Positions 5,139 to 8,022 of a stretch of DNA of 8,022 bases are shown here, piece after piece (positions within the stretch are counted from its first letter, which is position 1; each line of letters begins with the position of its first letter). The position numbers were made by a program, and so were the translations under genes. The notes beneath the pieces are model-generated. The model was given only the letters and a program-made list of their open reading frames with translations, was not told the DNA's origin and made no database searches. Source of the stretch: Actinomycetes bacterium (GTDB lineage: Bacteria > Actinomycetota > Acidimicrobiia > Spongiisociales > UBA5794); NCBI GenBank assembly GCA_024640745.1, contig JAHEEL010000085.1:1216-9237 (forward strand), written 5' to 3'.

Positions 5139-6143
5139 ATGACGTCAGGGAACGCAGGTCAATCGACGGGGGGCTTTGGGAGCGTCAGCACCCCGCGGAA
5201 GATCTCGGGTGGGTTAGTGATCCTCGTTGGGATCGTGTTCATCGTCGTGACGATTGCGAACAACCTATTCGCCGTCGGCCCGGCATTCGAAGAGATGATC
5301 GACGACTTCCGGCCGCTGCTTCTTCAGGAATCGCTCGACTCGGCACGGGCCGACATCGCCGTTCTCGATGCGGCGGGCCAGGAATTCCAGGCGGCGGTAG
5401 CGCCGGGCATGGCTCAGGCGCTGGGGATGACACCCGAAGAGTTCGGCGGGATGGTGCAGAGCAACTACCCGGCCGTCGCACAGGGGATGCAATCGCTTCC
5501 CGAGATCACGGCGACGTTCTCTGGTCTGATCGACACCCTCGAAAGCCAGCAGGAGCTGTTCGCGTCGGCGGATGCAATCCCCACCGACGACCTTCCGGCG
5601 ACCACGGTGCCGTGGATCATCACGATCTCGGGATTGCTCGCGATCGCTGCCGGTGTGATGTTGTTCATGCCCGGTCGGTTGTGGGGGATCCTCGCCGCTG
5701 TGCTCGGCGCTGCTCTGCTGATCGCGACGTTCGCGATGAGCCTGCCGCAGAAGGCGGCGGATGCCGACGAGCTGAACGACCAACTCGAGCAGATCTACAC
5801 CCAGGAATTGATCGACGGTGCCACGGGGTCGCTGGCCGTTGTCGGCGCCATGGGCGAGGAGATGCAGACCAAGATGCTTCCGGATCTCGCCGCCCAGATG
5901 GGCATGTCGCCCGATGAGCTGAACGCGTTCCTGGGGGAGAACTTCCCGGCAACGGCAGCGGCGATGCAGAGCATGCCGGAGTCACTGCCTCGATTCGAGG
6001 CGTTCGTTGGGATCTTTGCCACGAACCTCGACAACTATGAGACGATTCAACCGGTGAGCTTCACACCGATCATCTGGATGATGGTGATCGGCGGAGCGCT
6101 GATCGTGCTTGCCGGCGGATACTGCATCCTCGCGAAGCAGTAG
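5139..6143 (+). CDS. Four-helix membrane protein built from two tandem copies of one module, family not recognised
   Basis: The 334-residue product has four predicted membrane helices: about 24-45, 157-177, 182-200 and 309-331. Arg20/Lys21, Arg180 and Lys333 flank them on what should be the cytoplasmic side, so N- and C-termini are inside. Two acidic loops of roughly 105-110 residues face outward. The halves are homologous: LGMTPEEFGGMVQSNYPA at 95-112 aligns with MGMSPDELNAFLGENFPA at 254-271. Both continue into a matching MQS(L/M)PE segment (117-122 and 276-281) at the same distance, so each unit is helix, outer loop, helix. The loops look mainly alpha-helical and contain no cysteines, metal-ligand clusters or enzyme motifs that I can see. 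I do not recognise the family; a structural or sensory surface role is only a guess. The start at 5139 is chosen for its ribosome site. The neighbouring thioesterase offers no functional clue. Confidence 0.8.
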   Translation: MTSGNAGQSTGGFGSVSTPRKISGGLVILVGIVFIVVTIANNLFAVGPAFEEMIDDFRPLLLQESLDSARADIAVLDAAGQEFQAAVAPGMAQALGMTPEEFGGMVQSNYPAVAQGMQSLPEITATFSGLIDTLESQQELFASADAIPTDDLPATTVPWIITISGLLAIAAGVMLFMPGRLWGILAAVLGAALLIATFAMSLPQKAADADELNDQLEQIYTQELIDGATGSLAVVGAMGEEMQTKMLPDLAAQMGMSPDELNAFLGENFPATAAAMQSMPESLPRFEAFVGIFATNLDNYETIQPVSFTPIIWMMVIGGALIVLAGGYCILAKQ

Positions 6144-6159
6144 GGCTATTCGATACAGA

Positions 6160-6205
6160 CCGCCCGCTCCTTCGGTGACGAACCGGTTACCGGAGGGGCG
6201 GGCGG
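6160..6205. terminator. 19-bp hairpin between convergent genes, probable bidirectional terminator
   Basis: Bases 6160-6178 pair with 6187-6205 over 19 uninterrupted positions, with three G-U wobbles and an eight-base loop. The stem starts 16 bases after the membrane protein stop and ends directly against the stop codon of the ureohydrolase gene on the other strand. There is no long T-run on either side. Its place in the 62-base convergent gap fits a shared terminator and a block to antisense read-through. Confidence 0.7.
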
Positions 6206-7171
6206 CTACGCGTCCAGCTTCCGCTCTGCCATACCGTTCAGGATCTCGAGGACCACGCGGTTGGCGAGGAACGCGGTGATCTGGCCGGGCCCGTCGCAGG
6301 GCGGAGACACCTCCACGACATCCGCGCCGAGGACCGGCAGCTCCCGCGCGAGGCGCCGAACTGTGTCGAGCAACTCGCGTGAGGTGAGCCCGCCGGGTTC
6401 AGGAGTGCCGGTACCGGGCGCCATACCGGGGTCGACCACGTCGATGTCGACCGAGATGAATATCCCCTTTGTGCCGCCTTCCGAGCATGATGCAACGGCG
6501 TTGTCGACCACGGCGGCGAGGCCTCGCTGTGTGATCTCGCTCATGAGGTAGGTCTTCATGCGCTGCCCAGCCATCCACTCCACGACGTCGGGATCGGGCC
6601 AGTAGCCTCGCAGTCCGATCTGGACGAAGCGACTCCCGGGCACCGCCCCGGACTCGATGAGCCGGCGCATGGGAGTGCCGTGCCCGTGTAGTTGGCCGAC
6701 GCTGGTCTCCGCAGTGTCGGCATGAGCATCGAAGTGGACGAGACCGAACGACCCGTCACCATGCACCCTGGCGAGGCCGGTCCCGTTTGCGAACGTGACG
6801 GAATGGTCGCCGCCGAGGACGATTGGGATCGCTCCCGTTGCGGCGATCTCAGCGACTGAGTCGGCGAGCGTCTCGAGCCCGAGTTCCAGATAGCCGGGAG
6901 CGACCGCGACGTCGCCTGCATCGACGACGGCGAACACGCTGAAGGGGTCGATTCCGGTCGGCAGGTGTGGCCGATGCGCGTCGGCGCCAAGATAATCCGC
7001 CTCGCGGATCGCCTTCGGCCCAAAGCGCGCGCCGCTTCGGTAGGTGGCGCCCCAATCGATCGGGGCACCGATGATCACGACGTCGGCGCCGCTCGCTGGA
7101 AGATCTGCGATGCGAGCGCTCGGCACCCCGCAGAAGCTCGCGAAGCTGGCGAATCGGTAGGGCTCGGACAT
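6206..7171 (-). CDS. Agmatinase-family ureohydrolase (binuclear metal amidinohydrolase)
   Basis: The 321-residue product has the full-length arginase/agmatinase fold. Metal ligands are His123 in GGDHS, Asp148, His150 and Asp152 in DAHADT, and Asp242 and Asp244 in SVDIDVVDP; these match the six ligands of E. coli SpeB. The motif APGTGTPEPGG (251-261) and the DVVEVSPPCDGPGQIT stretch (284-299) also fit agmatinase-like enzymes better than true arginases. HGHG at 162-165 holds the His usually placed near the substrate. The family hydrolyses a guanidino group to urea plus an amine: agmatine to putrescine, or guanidinobutyrate, guanidinopropionate or guanidine itself in relatives. Sequence reading alone cannot separate these, so no speB symbol is given. 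GAGG lies six bases before the ATG. The gene follows an EamA transporter gene by 76 bases on the same strand and may share its transcript. Confidence 0.9.
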   Translation of the reverse strand: MSEPYRFASFASFCGVPSARIADLPASGADVVIIGAPIDWGATYRSGARFGPKAIREADYLGADAHRPHLPTGIDPFSVFAVVDAGDVAVAPGYLELGLETLADSVAEIAATGAIPIVLGGDHSVTFANGTGLARVHGDGSFGLVHFDAHADTAETSVGQLHGHGTPMRRLIESGAVPGSRFVQIGLRGYWPDPDVVEWMAGQRMKTYLMSEITQRGLAAVVDNAVASCSEGGTKGIFISVDIDVVDPGMAPGTGTPEPGGLTSRELLDTVRRLARELPVLGADVVEVSPPCDGPGQITAFLANRVVLEILNGMAERKLDA

Positions 7172-7206
7172 GGATCACCTCGTGGTTCCTTCTGGCGCAC
7201 CGGCCG

Positions 7207-7226
7207 GCGCGACCTTCGGTTCGCGC
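7207..7226 (-). terminator. Hairpin between the transporter and ureohydrolase genes
   Basis: GCGCGA (7207-7212) pairs with TCGCGC (7221-7226). The inner bases can add one or more pairs around a small loop. It begins 21 bases after the transporter stop. It could end the transporter transcript or form the 5' end of a ureohydrolase transcript started from the -10 candidate at 7234-7239. Confidence 0.35.
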
Positions 7227-7233
7227 GCTCCAG

Positions 7234-7239
7234 ATCCTA
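7234..7239 (-). promoter_or_regulatory. Candidate -10 box for the ureohydrolase gene
   Basis: On the minus strand TAGGAT fits TANNNT, eight bases past the transporter stop codon. It would start transcription near 7227, leaving a leader of about 56 bases. If real, the ureohydrolase can be expressed apart from the transporter. Confidence 0.3.
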
Positions 7240-7247
7240 CGGAGGAT

Positions 7248-8022
7248 TCAGCCCTCGAGCAGCTCCGCATCGGCCGAGGTTTCATCCCTGCGAGAAGCGA
7301 GCGCGGCGCCGGCGATGACCATGGCCACGCCGGCCAGGGCGATCGGGGAGACCTCGTCGCCGAGGAAGGCGACGCCGAGCACGAGCGCCACGACCGGGAT
7401 GACGTAGGTGATCACCGAGGCTCTCGTCGAGCCGACGCGTCCGACGAGGCTCCCCATGATCACGAACGCAATGCCGGTACCCACCACACCGGCGGTGGCA
7501 ATTGCAGTGAACGGGCCCCACGCGAACGAGCTTCCGGCCGCTCCGACCACGCCGAGGGGAGCCGTCCAGAGGGTGGCGAGCGCGAGCATCCGAGCCATCA
7601 CCGGAATCGATCCGTACCGTTGTTGGATCGGGGCCGCGATGTTCACCGCGAGCCCGTAGCAGGCAGTGGCCAGCACGACGAGGACAACGCCAAGCGCTTC
7701 GGTGCCGCCCTCCCCGACGGACGGAGCACTGATGGCGACCACGCCGGCGAACCCGATCACCAGACCCACGATCGTGGTTGCACGCGGGAGCCGGCGCAGC
7801 AGGACGACGGCGATGACGGCCGCGAAGATCGGCATAGCCCCGTTCAGCATGCCGGCAATTGCCGAGTTGATGTACTGCTGCGCGATCGGAAACAACGTGA
7901 AAGGGATCGCCACCCACACGATCGAGAGCACGGCGAGTCTCGGCCAATCACTGCGATCGACGGTCACGGCCCGAGCCGCTGGGGCCAGCCAGAGCGCGGC
8001 AGCTCCCAGGCCGACTCGCAAC
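7248..8022 (-). CDS. EamA/DMT-superfamily transporter, N-terminus cut by window edge
   Basis: The frame is open to the right edge, with 257 residues and a stop at 7248-7250. A TTG at 8021 is not taken as the start: the protein begins mid-helix (RVGLGAAALWL), and EamA proteins are normally about 290-300 residues with ten helices, so roughly the first 40 residues lie outside. The end of the first EamA repeat includes AIPFTLFPIAQQYINSAIAG and the GAMPIFAAVIAVVLLRR helix. The second repeat starts at EALGVVLVVLATACYGLAV and ends with YVIPVVALVLGVAFLGDEVSP, whose GDE matches the conserved Gly-Glu region of the family. The last 15 residues are a charged cytoplasmic tail. Members are proton-coupled or passive exporters of amino acids, amines and other small metabolites in the inner membrane. 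The ureohydrolase downstream suggests a possible link to guanidino compounds or their amines, as inference only. Confidence 0.88.
   Translation of the reverse strand, partial: LRVGLGAAALWLAPAARAVTVDRSDWPRLAVLSIVWVAIPFTLFPIAQQYINSAIAGMLNGAMPIFAAVIAVVLLRRLPRATTIVGLVIGFAGVVAISAPSVGEGGTEALGVVLVVLATACYGLAVNIAAPIQQRYGSIPVMARMLALATLWTAPLGVVGAAGSSFAWGPFTAIATAGVVGTGIAFVIMGSLVGRVGSTRASVITYVIPVVALVLGVAFLGDEVSPIALAGVAMVIAGAALASRRDETSADAELLEG

Noticed and set aside
4599..6143. Thioesterase and duplicated membrane protein as one operon
   Set aside because: The gap is 114 bases and carries its own -10 candidate; the products have no evident functional link.
7172..7247. Possible guanidine riboswitch before the ureohydrolase
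   Set aside because: I looked for paired stem-loops with ACGR loops of the guanidine-II type and found none; the gap also seems too short for the larger guanidine-I fold.

Overview
The window is GC-rich, densely coded DNA with the habits of a high-GC actinobacterium. Visible signs are lipoproteins with Ser/Thr-rich linkers, TANNNT-type -10 hexamers close to start codons, one apparently leaderless gene, GTG starts, and GC-rich hairpins without U-tracts after genes. The methyltransferase N-terminus and the GDPGD...GDxDGDG repeats of the secreted protease resemble proteins I associate with actinobacteria, including marine Acidimicrobiia of the Ilumatobacter type. That placement is an inference, not a measurement.

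Layout from left to right. (1) 1-1010, minus strand: an exported nucleoside-hydrolase lipoprotein, cut by the left edge. (2) 1011-1189: a divergent intergenic region with a perfect 8-bp inverted repeat. (3) 1190-1672, plus: a small Thr-rich lipoprotein of unknown function, followed by a hairpin. (4) 1795-2592, plus: a class I SAM-dependent methyltransferase, probably translated from a leaderless mRNA. (5) 2593-2826: a gap with promoter candidates. (6) 2827-4458, plus: a secreted chymotrypsin-fold serine protease fused to tandem calcium-loop repeats, followed by a hairpin. (7) 4599-5024, plus: a PaaI-type hotdog thioesterase. (8) 5139-6143, plus: a four-helix membrane protein made of two copies of one module. 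(9) 6160-6205: a 19-bp hairpin between convergent genes. (10) 6206-7171, minus: an agmatinase-family ureohydrolase. (11) 7248-8022, minus: an EamA/DMT transporter cut by the right edge.

Most genes seem to be single transcription units, each with its own promoter or hairpin boundary. The only plausible co-transcribed pair is the DMT transporter followed by the ureohydrolase, 76 bases apart. About half the products act at or outside the cell surface: two lipoproteins, a protease, the duplicated membrane protein and the transporter. I see no mobile element, CRISPR array, RNA gene or defence cluster, and no clear multi-gene system. The most unusual items are the internally duplicated membrane protein, which I cannot assign to a family, and the protease-repeat fusion whose repeat half has different codon use from its catalytic half.
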